From Cichorium intybus (taxonomy: Eukaryota; Streptophyta; Magnoliopsida; Asterales; Asteraceae), in assembly GCA_023525715.1 (NCBI GenBank), contig CM042010.1, positions 157,327,907 to 157,391,906 of the forward strand: DNA of 64,000 nucleotides, read 5' to 3'. Of the stretch, positions 11,906-23,377 are shown piece after piece (position 1 is the stretch's first letter; each line of letters begins with the position of its first letter). Below the pieces are notes generated by a model. It was not told where the DNA came from and did no database searches. It saw only the letters and a program-made list of their open reading frames with translations. A program made the position numbers and the translations under genes.

Positions 11906-12384
11906 GAGAGAGAAAAGAGGAAGCGGTGGCGAAGGAATCGAGGAAGTTTACCTTGAGTTCTTGAGTAAAAACCCTGAAATCAGCAAGTTGCATCTGATGC
12001 ATGCAAGAGACCGGTCTAACAAAACCTTTCTATCATCACCATCAGTCGTACGCCGCAGTCCGCCGACCCTTCCGCCGTCTGCAACGGCGTTTCACCGGAA
12101 ACCACACTCGCTGACGCCACCTGATTTCGCCGGAAACCACAGTCGCCGACGTTTTCTTTGGTCGCAGTCTCACACGCACGAGTGTGTGTGTGGTGTGTGT
12201 CGATCTCGTCTCTCCCGAATCTCCTTCTTCTTTCCCCCATTTTGTTTTGATTTTTGCCATGGTAACGTATTTGGGGCGGCGAAAAGAAAACGGATCCACA
12301 TTGGATCCAGACAAACCCGCGTTACACATGTTACACAATAAAACGTACAGTACATTCAAAAAAATCACGGCAATTAATATATAG
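11906..12384 (-). other. GC-rich leader-like sequence inside the Helitron
   Basis: Overlapping open frames occur on both strands without a recognisable domain. The minus strand ends in ACTCAAG|GTAAAC, a good splice donor near 11952, so the block may be a captured 5' untranslated exon and promoter. The GCCGGAAACCACA word appears twice. No product is proposed. Confidence 0.35.
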
Positions 12385-12498
12385 ATAAATTTTATCATTT
12401 AATTACTTTTTAATTATAAAGGCTATTTCATAGAGACATTTGTTAAAATAATCATATCGGAAGATATTGTATTTCTGTACAACCAAACTTTTCTGGAA

Positions 12499-12507
12499 TA
12501 TAAATAA
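12499..12507. repeat. Left 9-bp target duplication of MULE-1
   Basis: TATAAATAA, repeated exactly at 18481-18489 just outside the other terminal inverted repeat. Nine bases is the Mutator-superfamily length. Confidence 0.95.
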
Positions 12508-13424
12508 GGGAAAATGACACTGTAGCACAACAATGTTACACGAAATGGTCTATTTGGTCCCTAATGTTTTTCTTTTTGCCATATAAGGGAACAAAAAGTG
12601 GAAAACGTGTTCTAAAATACCATTGACCCCAAAATGAAGGGGTCACCCGGTCATGTTGTTCAATTATCTTACGATGCATCCTACTCATCATCCATGTCAT
12701 CATCCATGTCATCAAAATTGCACATCATGTTCAATCTACGTGTTCAATCTATGTTTAAATAAATAGAAGTTGTACGATTGCGGTTCAAAAACAGTAGAAA
12801 ACCCTTATCGAGATTTTCCCACCAAACCCTTTTCCCGATCACTTTCTTCTTCGTGAAAATGGAATCAAACTGCAAAGTCGATGTGCACTACCATGGATTC
12901 TTCTCCAGGCAACCATTGAGTTATACAGAGGGCATGCATCACCTGTTTGAAGACATTGATTTTGCAGGGATGGATTTAGAGGAATGTGTGAAGTTTCTTG
13001 AAAGATTTACCGGAGAGAAATTGAGGAACTTGTATTTCTGCTTACCTGAGACCGAGCTACCAGAAGGTCTAAAGATGATTATAGATGAAATGGACTACGT
13101 TGAGTTCATCGAAATCGCATACCATTGTGGAACTGTTGTGCCTATGTACGTGGATCATACAAGTGTTAATGTCCAGGAGTGGATAGCTAAAGACCACGAT
13201 GAGGTGATTAGCCCTGAAGATCACCATTCCGGTGTAACAGAGGAGATAGATAGACTTGACATCAACACTCCTGTGAACAACACAAGATCACCACCGGAGA
13301 TGGTAGATGGCGAAGAAAATCATATGGGTGAGCATGAGCCAGGACAAGTTCACATTGGTGAGATTGACAGGCAAAGTGATGTTCAAACAATGTTTAATCC
13401 AGATGTTGAGTGGAAAAAACAGAA

Positions 13425-13429
13425 GCCTG
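13425..13429. repeat. Left 5-bp target duplication of the gag mini-LTR element
   Basis: GCCTG, repeated at 15020-15024. Reading across one copy joins the two parts of the MULE-1 transposase in frame. Confidence 0.92.
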
Positions 13430-13697
13430 TCAAGATTGACAATTGTACACACACAAATATATCAAAATAAACTCTTTGATTATACCCGGGAAATATAACT
13501 CAAAAACCCGGATCACTTGTGTTTCTCACAACTGTGTCACACACATACTCTCTGTATTTACATAGCTCGTTAATACAGAATTTATATAACAAGAAAGTGG
13601 GTTAATTGGAGACAAATTGATTCTCCACAATCAATTTGTTTCCTCTTGAATTTGTGGTGATTGAATAGTTAAAATCCACTAACTTAGGATTCCAACA
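13430..13697 (-). repeat. LTR (3' LTR of the minus-strand element)
   Basis: 268 bp, differing from its partner by one base that I can see (CTCTTGAA here, CTCCTGAA there). It ends next to the purine tract at 13698. Confidence 0.9.
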
Positions 13698-13767
13698 ATC
13701 ACCCCCGAATCTCTAAGTCCTTCTAGAGACGTCTTGGTTCCCAATCAAGCTCCTTCCTGAACCGCGT

Positions 13768-14645
13768 TTAGAAAACGGGTTCGTCATTGTCCTCGCCTCC
13801 CGAAGAATCACCGACTTGCGATTTTTCGAGTCGTTCCGGACATTCGGACGCAAAATGACCCGGTTTATCGCATCGGTAACAAACAATTTTTGACCGATCA
13901 TTTTTCGGGTTTCTCCGATTTTTCTCGCAACAATCACAGTTGCATTTTTTATTTGAATTGGGCTGATCATCAAAATTGGGCATATTTCCTTTCTGGGCTG
14001 AATTGGGTTTGTTTGAATTGGGCCATTGCCCACTAGCCGAGCCGGATCCACTTGACCCGCCGACCCGCCTGACCCGGTTTGACTATACCTTTGCGTAAAT
14101 TGGTTTTTTTCCCAATCTTGCCTTCGTTCTGATTCACGACTGCTACCGCCGCCTCCCTTTTGCGATCCAACGCCTCCGCCGGAGCTCGAGTTTCCGCCAC
14201 CGCCACCGCCAGATCGGGTAAAGAGAACTTTCCCTTGTTCATCTCCTCCCTCTACTCCTCGAATTCGCTCCTCATAGGCTTTCAATCGGCCACCGCGAGC
14301 AACCAATCCACCACCGGCACTCGTATGGGTGAACAACACCCGCTGCTGCCCTCCGATCGAACCTCCGCCGCCGCCTGTTTCTTCTCTCACCCTCTCGGTA
14401 TTTCTCTCTCCGATCCGTTCGATCCGCCACCACCGGTCGAGCTTCCACCACCGCCAGCCACCCCTTCTCGAGCCGCCGGCGTTCCCGACTGAACCACCAC
14501 TTCCAGCCACCGATCCTTGAATCGAACTGCCGGCTCCGATCGAACCACCACCGCCATCTCCTCTCGAGTAGCCGGCGGTTCCGACCTCCTTGGGCTTTAC
14601 CGGAGCACCACCAGTACTTCCGCTTGGATCATCCACATCTGACAT
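13768..14645 (-). pseudogene. Gag-like protein with CCHC zinc knuckle, frameshifted
   Basis: Starts at ATG 14645 (MSDVDDPSG), well inside the element. The first ~200 codons are glycine-rich and low in complexity (GGGGS-type runs). The end encodes CYRCDKPGHFASECP, the Cys-x2-Cys-x4-His-x4-Cys knuckle of retroelement nucleocapsid, preceded by a CNCDCCEK cluster. The knuckle lies in a different frame from the glycine-rich part, so one indel near 13980-14050 separates them; the first frame stays open by chance to 13713. Gag packages element RNA in cytoplasmic particles. A long Gly-rich stretch is unusual for plant copia gag. Confidence 0.7.
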
Positions 14646-14751
14646 CTTCAGATCGAATCTCAGGTATGTAATCAAGCTCACACAACTCTGTAATTGATTA
14701 CTGGATCCAAATTTCAATTTCACAGCTCCGATCTTGAGCTCTGATACCAAT

Positions 14752-15019
14752 TCAAGATTGACAATTGTACACACACAAATATATCAAAATAAACTCTTTG
14801 ATTATACCCGGGAAATATAACTCAAAAACCCGGATCACTTGTGTTTCTCACAACTGTGTCACACACATACTCTCTGTATTTACATAGCTCGTTAATACAG
14901 AATTTATATAACAAGAAAGTGGGTTAATTGGAGACAAATTGATTCTCCACAATCAATTTGTTTCCTCCTGAATTTGTGGTGATTGAATAGTTAAAATCCA
15001 CTAACTTAGGATTCCAACA
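14752..15019 (-). repeat. LTR (5' LTR of the minus-strand element)
   Basis: 268 bp, next to the tRNA-Met-type primer-binding site at 14749-14738, which fixes the element's orientation. Confidence 0.92.
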
Positions 15020-17798
15020 GCCTGTACTAGGTATGCGTTTTGAAAGCCCTAAACAGTTGAAAGATATGCTTTGTAATTATGCTGTTGCAAATGGATATCA
15101 ATTGTGTTATAAAAAGAATGATAGTAGGAGGTTATTGGCAAATTGTTGTGATGGGGATTGTTCATTTAGGCTATGGGCTTCATGGATGAGCGAGGAGCAG
15201 TCATTCCAAATAAAGTCTTTAATCCATGAGCATAATTGTGCAAGGAATTTCAAGTTTGGTTCAATTGTCAACTATGCTTGGATTGGTAGTCACTACACAA
15301 ATGAGATATTACATAACCAAAAATTAACTGTTAGACAATTAAGGGAAGATGTTAAACAAAAATTTGGGATTGAGGTTAGCATGAGTCAATGTAGGAGAGG
15401 AAAGAAGCATGCATTGACTCTAATCCAGGGAACCATAGTTGAACACTATGCCAAACTTTGTTCATATGGAGAGGAGATTAGAAGATTTAATCCGGGGTCT
15501 AATGTGCAAGTGGGGGTAAATTGCATGCCAGATGGAAAGAATTACTTCAGTAGGTTTTATGTGTGTTTTGAGGGTTTAAGAAAGGGTTGGAAAACTGGTT
15601 GTAGAAGAGTGATTAACCTTGATGGGTGTTTTTTGAAAGGTTATTGTTCTGGTGAGTTGTTAAGTGCAATTGGAAGGGATGCCAATAATCAAATATTCCC
15701 AATTGCTTGGGCTGTAGTTTGTGTGGAAAATAAAGAAAACTGGAAATGGTTCATGGAGAACCTTACAGAAGATCTGCATCTTGAAAGTGGTCTTGGAGTT
15801 ACTTTAATGTCAGATCAACATAAGGTATGGATGTCAAAAAAAATTCATGTTTTATTTCATTTTTTTTCAACTCATGGATACATATCAAATTAAATTCATA
15901 ATTTTGGCATGTAGGGTCTTTTAGAGGCTGTCAAGGAAGTTTTACCAGCAGCTGAACATAGGCAATGTGCTAGGCATATTTATGCTAAGTTTAAAAAGAG
16001 ATTTTATGGTGCTCACTTTGAAAACTTATTTTGGAAAGCAAGCAAGGCTACAATGGAACCTCATTTCAAAGCAGTAATGAAAGAAATTGTGCTTTTAAAC
16101 CCTGCAGCTCATGAACATCTAATTGAAAGGGATCCTAAGACTTGGTCAAGAGCTTTTTTTAGATTTGACAGCATGTGTGATGCTGTAGAGAATGGAATAT
16201 CTGAAAGATTCAATAGTGTTATTGTTGAAGCAAGAAAAAAACCAATTATAACAATGCTTGAAGAGATACGTACTTATGTGATGGAAAGGATGCATAAGAT
16301 CTAGGAACTTAGGAGAATCCTATGCAGTTGACTTGGAAAAGAAAAGTTGCAGCTGCAGGCTGTGGCAACTAAATGGATACGGCTGTGTTCATTCAATTGC
16401 AACAATTTCATATATAAATGGGACAATTGAAGCATATGTGGACCCATTATATCTAGTTACATTTTACAAGAATGCTTACAAGTATCCATTGCTAGCTATG
16501 AATGGAAGTGACATGTGGCCATCTACTGATTACACCCCTCCTTTGCCACCAATTAAAAGGAGAATGCCAGGTAGACCAACTGTTAAAAGAAGAAGGGATG
16601 CTTCAGAAAGAGTTGGAAGACATACAGTGTCTAAAGTGGGCAAAAGAGTTTTGTGTGGTATCTGTAAGCAGCCTGGGCATAACAAGAAAACATGTAAGCA
16701 AGTTCAAAGGCCCCCTAAAACCAGAGTACCAAAAGGTTCAACTAGAAAGTCAAATTTACAAGATGAAGGTGAAGTAGCTAATGAGGCTGGGATGGGAGTA
16801 AATGAAAATGAGGATGGGATTGGAGTAAATGATAATCAGGCTGAGATTAGAGTAAATGAATATCAGGCTGGGATTGGAGGAAATGAAAATGAGGCTAGGA
16901 TTGGAGTAACTGAAAGTATCATGGTCAATGTGGAGGATGTTATTGGTTTGATGAGACAAGAAAGCATAAGCAGTGGAAAACGTAAGCCAAAAAGGTCAGA
17001 GAGGATAGTGAAGAAAAAATTGGCTAAAAGAATTGAAGGCAAGAATGGTGAAGGCAACACTTCTGACCTCCCTGTGGATTTAGATTAGAAGATGTTTGTT
17101 GTGTTTGTGTGTCAATAAAGTGTTAGAAATGTTTGTGGTGTTCTGAGTATGATTGTTAAGTGTCTGGATTATGTGAACAACTAGGTTTGGTATGAATTTG
17201 ATTGTTAAGTGTTTGAGTATGATTGCATAATTGGTTATCGCTTTATTTTCATTAACTAATGTGTATGATGCGGATCATTAACCCATAAGTCATACACCAA
17301 ATTGAATTAAGCCCAATTTGGTTATCATTAACCCATTAAGGCCCAATTTGGTTATTCCATTAAGCCATAAGTCATACACCAAATTCAATTAAGCCATTAA
17401 GTTCTTCAGAATTTCATTAAGCCATAAGTCTTTAAGCCGTTTTGATATTCAGAATGTGCAATAAGTCATAATCCATTTTCATAATTCCATTAAGCCATTA
17501 AGTCGTTCAGGATGTGCAATAAGTCATACTATGTTTTGGATATTTATCAACATACCATTAACCATTACAATCTGATAACGAGCTAACCATACCTAACATT
17601 AACCATTAATCGGATTAACACATAACCATCCGATAAAGACCTAAACATATATATCAGGAACACAAAAGAAACCCCAAAATAAACCGACCATACCCATCGG
17701 TAAACAAACCCAAATTATTGTTAATTAGTTAGATAATTTCGATCCCCCAGAAACCTCAGACCCAGTTCACCTCCACTGGCGGATCTTCATCCTCAACC

Positions 17799-18173
17799 TC
17801 ACTTGAACGCAGACGAACGGACAAACCAACCAAGTGCAACACAGAAAACCACTACGCCAACGTTAACGGCGATGTTAACCTTCCTTTGCAGTGCCAACAG
17901 TTGAGAGTCAACGCGATTGAACTCTTCTGCGGTCACAGTGCGACTTCCGTTCGGCGCTCCAGGCGGTGGACCTCCAGGCGGCGGCGGTAATCCAGTGGTT
18001 GGAGTTCCAGTCGGTCGACCTCCAGATGAGTGAACTATCGAAGGGGACATCTGCATTGTGCTCGCTTCGCTTCGAGAGACGGTAATCCTATGATCGCTCG
18101 TGAGTGGGGTGTTCAAATCATCCATATTTATACCGTTCATGGGGTATCCCGATGATGAAGACGATGACACCAT
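17799..18173 (-). CDS. MULE-1 second gene: small Pro-rich tail-anchored protein
   Basis: The open frame reaches back to 18206, but the Met at 18173 (MVSSSSSSGYPMNGI) is the better start. The product is 124 residues: a Ser-rich N-terminus, a Pro/Gly-rich middle (TTGLPPPPGGPPPGAP), a short helical heptad-like stretch (FNRVDSQLLALQRKV) and one hydrophobic segment at the C-terminus (NIAVNVGVVVFCVALGWFV). That is the layout of a tail-anchored membrane protein. It is convergent with the transposase and read inward from the right TIR, the position of mudrB in maize MuDR, but I see no resemblance to MURB. I do not recognise a family; the frame is intact. Confidence 0.6.
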   Translation of the reverse strand: MVSSSSSSGYPMNGINMDDLNTPLTSDHRITVSRSEASTMQMSPSIVHSSGGRPTGTPTTGLPPPPGGPPPGAPNGSRTVTAEEFNRVDSQLLALQRKVNIAVNVGVVVFCVALGWFVRSSAFK

Positions 18174-18480
18174 AAGCTTTTTCTGATTTCGATATAAGGG
18201 TATCAAGGTTTCCTTTTTTGTTGCACATTGGTCGGGTTATAAGGGGAAAGGGGACCACGATCCATGTGGAACCCTTGGTCCCCAAGCTTCGTAAAATTTC
18301 ATTCCATGTCACGATTTTTAATGCCACGTATGGTCCACGTGGTACGGTAACCGGCTAAAAATGGGATTGGGTTAATAATAACCGGTTTTTAATACATTGT
18401 TCCCTTATATGGCAAAAAAAACATTAGGGACCAAATAGACCATTTCGTGTAACATTGTTGTACTACAGTGTCATTTTCCC

Positions 18481-18489
18481 TATAAATAA
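18481..18489. repeat. Right 9-bp target duplication of MULE-1
   Basis: TATAAATAA, identical to 12499-12507. Confidence 0.95.
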
Positions 18490-19149
18490 TAACCGCTATA
18501 CATGCGAACATCCTAACACGAACTCGTGGGAATGGTTTATTCGACAAAAAACAACTCTGATAAACTTTAATGGATTTCAATCCCGATCAAAGAAGCAATG
18601 TCTCATTTAATGTTCCTTGTTGAATTCCCGTTGAGTTTTGATATCGGAACCACCGCCGACAGCACCAAGCCGCTGGCTGCCGCCGCATCACCGTCACTGG
18701 ACCACTATCAGGGGTGGTGGTAAATGTGATGTTCCTATTCGTTTTATTAGTAAAATGTTAGTATTGTCTTGAATGTTTGTTCTTTTCATTCTGGCATTTC
18801 GTGTGGCTTTCGTCGCTGTCGGCCACCACACTGTCGACACGTGCCACCACCATCAAGCGGTGGTTGTGGTTGGTCGAGCTTCCAACGTTGAGTTAATGAC
18901 TTAAGATTTATTGGTTGAATTGCAAACTGAAAACTTTAGTTCAAAAGTCATGATTTTATGTGAAGTTTATAACGTCAGTTTTACTGTCGTTAGCTTTGAG
19001 ACTTTGTCTTAACCCTTTAAGACAATTTTAATGAACTCCTTAACACTATTAATCAGACCTTATGTTATTAAGGAATTAATAGATGTTAAATCAAATGAAG
19101 ATCAGAAAAATAAGTTAAAACTAAGAAAAATACATTAAAGTTCGTAACA
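18490..19149. other. Intergenic, no gene seen
   Basis: Mixed GC content, with a CCGCCGACAGCACCAAGCC-type patch near 18650 and a GTGGTTGTGGTTGG patch near 18860. Open frames are short and no domain is recognisable. Confidence 0.5.
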
Positions 19150-20010
19150 ACAATAATGCCCGAACTTGCTAACTGTTATGCGAAAAATCGGTGTGGAATT
19201 AAGAAAAATTATGTGAGACGAGAAGCGTAGGAAATCGAGTCTAATTTCCAGAAGCGTAAAGAAATCGTATTTGGACTTACGATTCAGAAGTTATAGATAG
19301 AACAGTGAGTCGTGGTCTACAATGACTTAATGTGAAAAGAATTTAAAATTTTATATTATAATTCTTTATTGACCAAGCCCTTAATATACACTCTAAAGGA
19401 CATAATTAGACCTTGAAAGATAAGTAGTCATGTGACTTAATGCCTATGGTTTAAGGCTTATGTAGATAAAAAGGGGACTAAAAAGTATAACAACTCAAGT
19501 GTAATGAATAACATGTTAAGGCGAGTTCTAAATAGTGTCCATTGGTAATATATGTAGGTTGATTAGAGGTAGAGTTCATCCTAGCTCGCACCAGTTGTAT
19601 TGCTCAGTTGTAGTGCCCTGTTGTATTGCTTAGTTGTATTTCCCAATTTATTGCTCAAACACTTTGTTATCAAGTGAGTTTCATTACTTTATACATGACA
19701 TTATGTGTTATGTGGTGTATGATCGTAAGTATGTATAAAACTTTGTAACTCTCGTTCCCAGTAAGGAGAGCGAGGGGGCACCAAACTTTATGACTCTTAT
19801 TCCCCGAAGGGGGAACGAGAGGGCATCAGATGTTAGGGCTCTTGTTCCTAGAAGGGGGAGCATGGGTGCCTCATATTACTTGTTACGTGTTCAGATTGCG
19901 TGTTTTATGCTAATGTGATATGTCGTGGAATGTGTAGTTGTATACAGTTGTTTATTAACATTTTTGCGGACCCTTCAGTGGTAGACAAGGGTAAGAATCC
20001 AACGTGATTG
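19150..20010. repeat. LTR-like retrotransposon remnant
   Basis: The text resembles LTRs of plant Ty3/gypsy elements (phrases such as GAAGCGTAGGAAATCGAG, ATTCAGAAGTTATAGA and AACAGTGAGTCGTGG). It also contains three imperfect copies of a 35-55-bp unit (CTCTCGTTCCCAGTAAGGAG type) at about 19745-19875. No partner LTR, PBS or coding part is seen, so a solo or truncated LTR is the likeliest reading. Confidence 0.35.
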
Positions 20011-21059
20011 TAGACGATGTTTGTATTCCCTAGTGAAGATTTTCACGTATGACATTATGATTTTTGTAACCTGTGTTGAAACTTATACATGTTGTTTACA
20101 GTTAAACTTTTTGGTGTACTCTGATATGGTTTTAGAAATTAATAAAAGGTATTCTTTTTTAATTTGGGATGTTACAAATATTTACTTAAATATACCATCT
20201 TTGAACAAAGTTTACAAAACAAAATTGAATCAGAATGAATCTCACCTAGTTATTAGTATATACAAGTAATAGGTTTCAAACCCATAAGTTATCCTTTCCA
20301 TTCTTCTTGGTTTGAAGAAACTCATACACGAACAATCTATAATAAGTCATAACATTAAGAGTAGGCTAAAAACAAATTTTGAACACTTACCCTTTATAAA
20401 CTGGTTACGACTTTCAAACTAGTTATCATTAAATTTTCGAACTCATATTTTTTGTGGGTGATTATGGTAAAACTGACTAATTTTGTCACTTTTGGAAACC
20501 ATCGATTCATTCATAAATTTGTGACTTTTTACCAAAGAAACCGATGACGGCAACCCTAAAGCCCATGACGGCTTACCCTAGACGAAACCCCATAACTCGT
20601 TTATTATATAAACGGCTCTCCTCATTAAGGTGAGAGACACCTTTTAGCTCTTGTTTTTCATATAGAGTCAGATCTCATAGCAATTTGGCTTACGTTTTCT
20701 GTGCCTAGATTCGTAAGTGTCCCATTGGGATTATCCTAAGCTAGATTTCTTGTAACCCGGGCATAGGGTAGAAATATCAGTTCGGAAAGTGTTCACACGA
20801 TCCAAGGGGTATCCAGATCTCCACTCAAACCCTACCCAATTTCTAACATCAATTGTCGAAGGTCATGGCAAGTTGGGTAATTTCTATTTTTGGTGGTTAT
20901 ATTGTAATGTGCTATGGTGAAAATGGACATTGAGGTTAATATCCCTTTTACTTAATATTATAATAACCAAAGTATTATTTTATTTATTCCATTGACCAAC
21001 AAATTATAAACAATTATTATTTCATTACTTATTTATTATTATTTTTTAATAGACAGATG
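20011..21059. other. Intergenic with a possible copia leader fragment
   Basis: AT-rich to about 20540. Around 20600-20860 the sequence has the look of a retrotransposon LTR R/U5 region (CGGCTCTCCTCATTAAGG onward, then GATTATCCTAAGC). No second copy is present, so no element can be delimited. No gene seen. Confidence 0.3.
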
Positions 21060-21640
21060 AGATAAACTAAGAAGAATGCCGAGGAGCTAGGAAAAACTTG
21101 CAACGTAATAGTCAACATTGGGTTTTGCAACCAAACAATCCAATTGATTTTTAAGTTTGTGAAACCAATAGGAAAACCTATAAAAATATTGTAACAATGC
21201 AATTGAAATTATGCACCTTTTCGCCAAAGATAACCACAACGAGCCAATAAGTCAAAACACCTCCACTGTCGACGAAAAAGTCTAACAAGCTAAGTTACAA
21301 CACTTGGAAACCTGATCACACACTTGAGCCACAACACTACAACCAATAAGATATGATCAACATCTTATGGGCTAAAATCACACAATATGCATCAAATTGA
21401 AAAAATATCAATATTTCCCTATATAATTAATCCTTTAAGGCAAACAATTTAAAACCAACCTCCAAGTGAAAATGTGATCCTTGCTAGGAACATACTTGCA
21501 CCATATAATAAGGGTTCCATAATTATCCAAAATCAACTCGTCAATATGATTAAGAATCATTATCATTGATGAAGTCTTAGGAATGTTCTTATTAGTAGTC
21601 TTGAACATCAAATACAACTCCGATATAGACTAGGAATCAT
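21060..21640 (-). pseudogene. LINE reverse-transcriptase zinc-binding remnant
   Basis: The minus strand reads WCKYVPSKDHIFTWRLVLN followed by CLP, which matches the conserved core of the zf-RVT region at the end of plant non-LTR (LINE) reverse transcriptases. Downstream, the same frame has several stops, but phrases such as VCDQVSKCC and IGSLWLSLAKRC keep the domain's flavour. It is an old, truncated remnant. Confidence 0.45.
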
Positions 21641-22536
<896 letters not shown>

Positions 22537-22693
22537 GAGAGGTTAAAATTAGAATGATAAAAAGGTTGAGAATGTGAGAATGATTCTGGACCAATGAAAT
22601 CATAAGGGTATATTAGTAATTATATATTTTAATTAAATTATAACAAAATAACAATTAATCTAACTTCCTAAAATTTAGGATTTTGATTGATAG

Positions 22694-22698
22694 TTACC
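22694..22698. repeat. Left 5-bp target duplication of the gypsy element
   Basis: TTACC, repeated exactly at 33267-33271. Confidence 0.95.
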
Positions 22699-23321
22699 TG
22701 ATAGCGTGCCATCTGGCAACCGCTAACGCGTCTTCCAGAACACCCGTGTGCATTCCAAACTCGCCAGCCGCTGGGAGGTCCTCGCCAGGAAGACCCTTCC
22801 AGCCAACGGAGAAATCGCCCTGGCGAGATCTCTCCTGGAGAATTTCACTCCAGCTCACTAACGACGTACTCGCTGGAATGACCAGCGTGAACTGTACTTG
22901 GCGCCATGGCCCTCGACCTACGCGTGGCGCCCAGGTCTGACAAAGATCGTGCGCGCCCCATCCGGCCGGTCTGCGCCAATAGGGACGCGGCAAAGGACGT
23001 GGGTCGTACTGCCAACGGACGACTTGGTCCCCTCCTGCCACAGCAAAGATCCTGTCGGCCATAGCCAGACAGGGCAAGGCGTATAAAAGCCCTTAGAGGG
23101 CATCCGGTAAGAGGATCACACACAAATTACCCTAACCTTCCAATATACACTAAACTTGCCGGAGATCTGACTTAGGCATCGGAGCGTTTTCCCGGGACCT
23201 CCTCCCGGAGAACGACTGACGTTGCCATTTCCTTTGTGATTGTGGTCGCAGGTCAAACCCAAGACGACCAGTATCACCCGTGAGGCGAGATTCAAACGAT
23301 TTAGTACACTACTTCGCATCA
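22699..23321 (+). repeat. Left (5') LTR of the gypsy element
   Basis: 623 bp, from TGATAGCGTGCC to TTCGCATCA. A TATA box (TATAAAA, 23082-23088) marks the likely U3/R transcription start. Relatively GC-rich for this window. Confidence 0.95.
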
Positions 23322-23322
23322 T

Positions 23323-23338
23323 TGGCGCCATCCGTGTT
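23323..23338 (+). promoter_or_regulatory. Gypsy primer-binding site
   Basis: TGGCGCCATCCGTGTT starts two bases after the left LTR. TGGCGCC matches tRNA 3' ends finishing GGCGCCA; which tRNA is used cannot be decided by eye. Confidence 0.65.
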
Positions 23339-23377
23339 GTGACGCGCAACAAGAAACCACCACTCTAATCTCCGGCA

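Larger units (their letters stand above)
7825..12385 (-). mobile_element. Probable non-autonomous Helitron with captured gene fragments
   Basis: The 3' end (minus strand) is clear: a 7-bp stem hairpin, CCCGTGC-GGA-GCACGGG (7851-7835), six bases, then CTAG (7828-7825) followed by a host T. This is the canonical Helitron end. The 5' end is placed tentatively at 12385, where the minus strand reads A|TCTATATATTAATTGCCG, fitting the 5'-TC rule and A/T insertion. The interior encodes no Rep/helicase. It carries intron-containing fragments of several unrelated host genes in the same orientation as the element, as plant Helitrons often do. At least two small TIR elements sit inside. The right boundary is the weak point. 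Confidence 0.6.
13430..15019 (-). mobile_element. Non-autonomous gag-bearing LTR element (TR-GAG-like)
   Basis: Two 268-bp direct LTRs (13430-13697 and 14752-15019) with a single mismatch noticed. On the minus strand each LTR starts TGTTGGAATCC. A primer-binding site TGGTATCAGAGC (14749-14738, initiator-tRNA-Met type) sits two bases inside the upstream LTR, and a purine-rich TTCGGGGGTGAT abuts the downstream LTR. The 1054-bp interior encodes only a gag-like protein with a zinc knuckle; no protease, integrase or reverse transcriptase. The PBS suggests a Ty1/copia relative mobilised in trans. Confidence 0.93.
12859..17088 (+). pseudogene. MULE-1 PB1-like/MURA transposase, interrupted
   Basis: Exon 1 starts at ATG 12859 and encodes a PB1-like N-terminal domain (KVDVHYHGFF, FLERFTGEKL, IAYHCGTVV). 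The LTR element breaks the frame at 13429; reading resumes at 15025 as VLGMRFESPKQL, the MuDR DNA-binding region, and runs into the catalytic core (NLDGCFLKG, SDQHK). An intron spans 15825-15914 (GT-AG). The core continues to about 16304 (AAEHRQCARHIYAKF), where ERMHKI meets a stop. The SWIM zinc finger (CSCRLWQLNGYGCVH) follows in another frame, and the usual segment of several dozen residues between them is missing. A CCHC-like knuckle (CGICKQPGHNKKTC) and a basic tail end the protein. MURA cuts and moves the element through its TIRs. Two lesions: the insertion and the ~16300 deletion. Confidence 0.9.
12508..18480 (+). mobile_element. Mutator-like element MULE-1 with nested LTR element
   Basis: Bounded by terminal inverted repeats of about 90 bp beginning GGGAAAATGACACTGTAG (12508 onward; inverted up to 18480) with only a few differences, and flanked by exact 9-bp duplications. 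It carries a MURA-type transposase gene on the plus strand and a second small gene on the minus strand, convergent with it. The 5973-bp span includes a 1590-bp LTR element plus its 5-bp duplication, so the original was about 4.38 kb. The transposase is now broken, so the copy is not self-mobile. Confidence 0.95.

Noticed and set aside
11961..12398. Overlapping frames of 60-126 codons on both strands
   Set aside because: No recognisable domain and both strands equally open; GC-rich composition explains them. Kept only as a leader-like segment.
22694..23352. Frames of up to 129 codons in both gypsy LTRs
   Set aside because: They fall inside LTR control sequence and overlap on both strands; GC-rich composition explains them.
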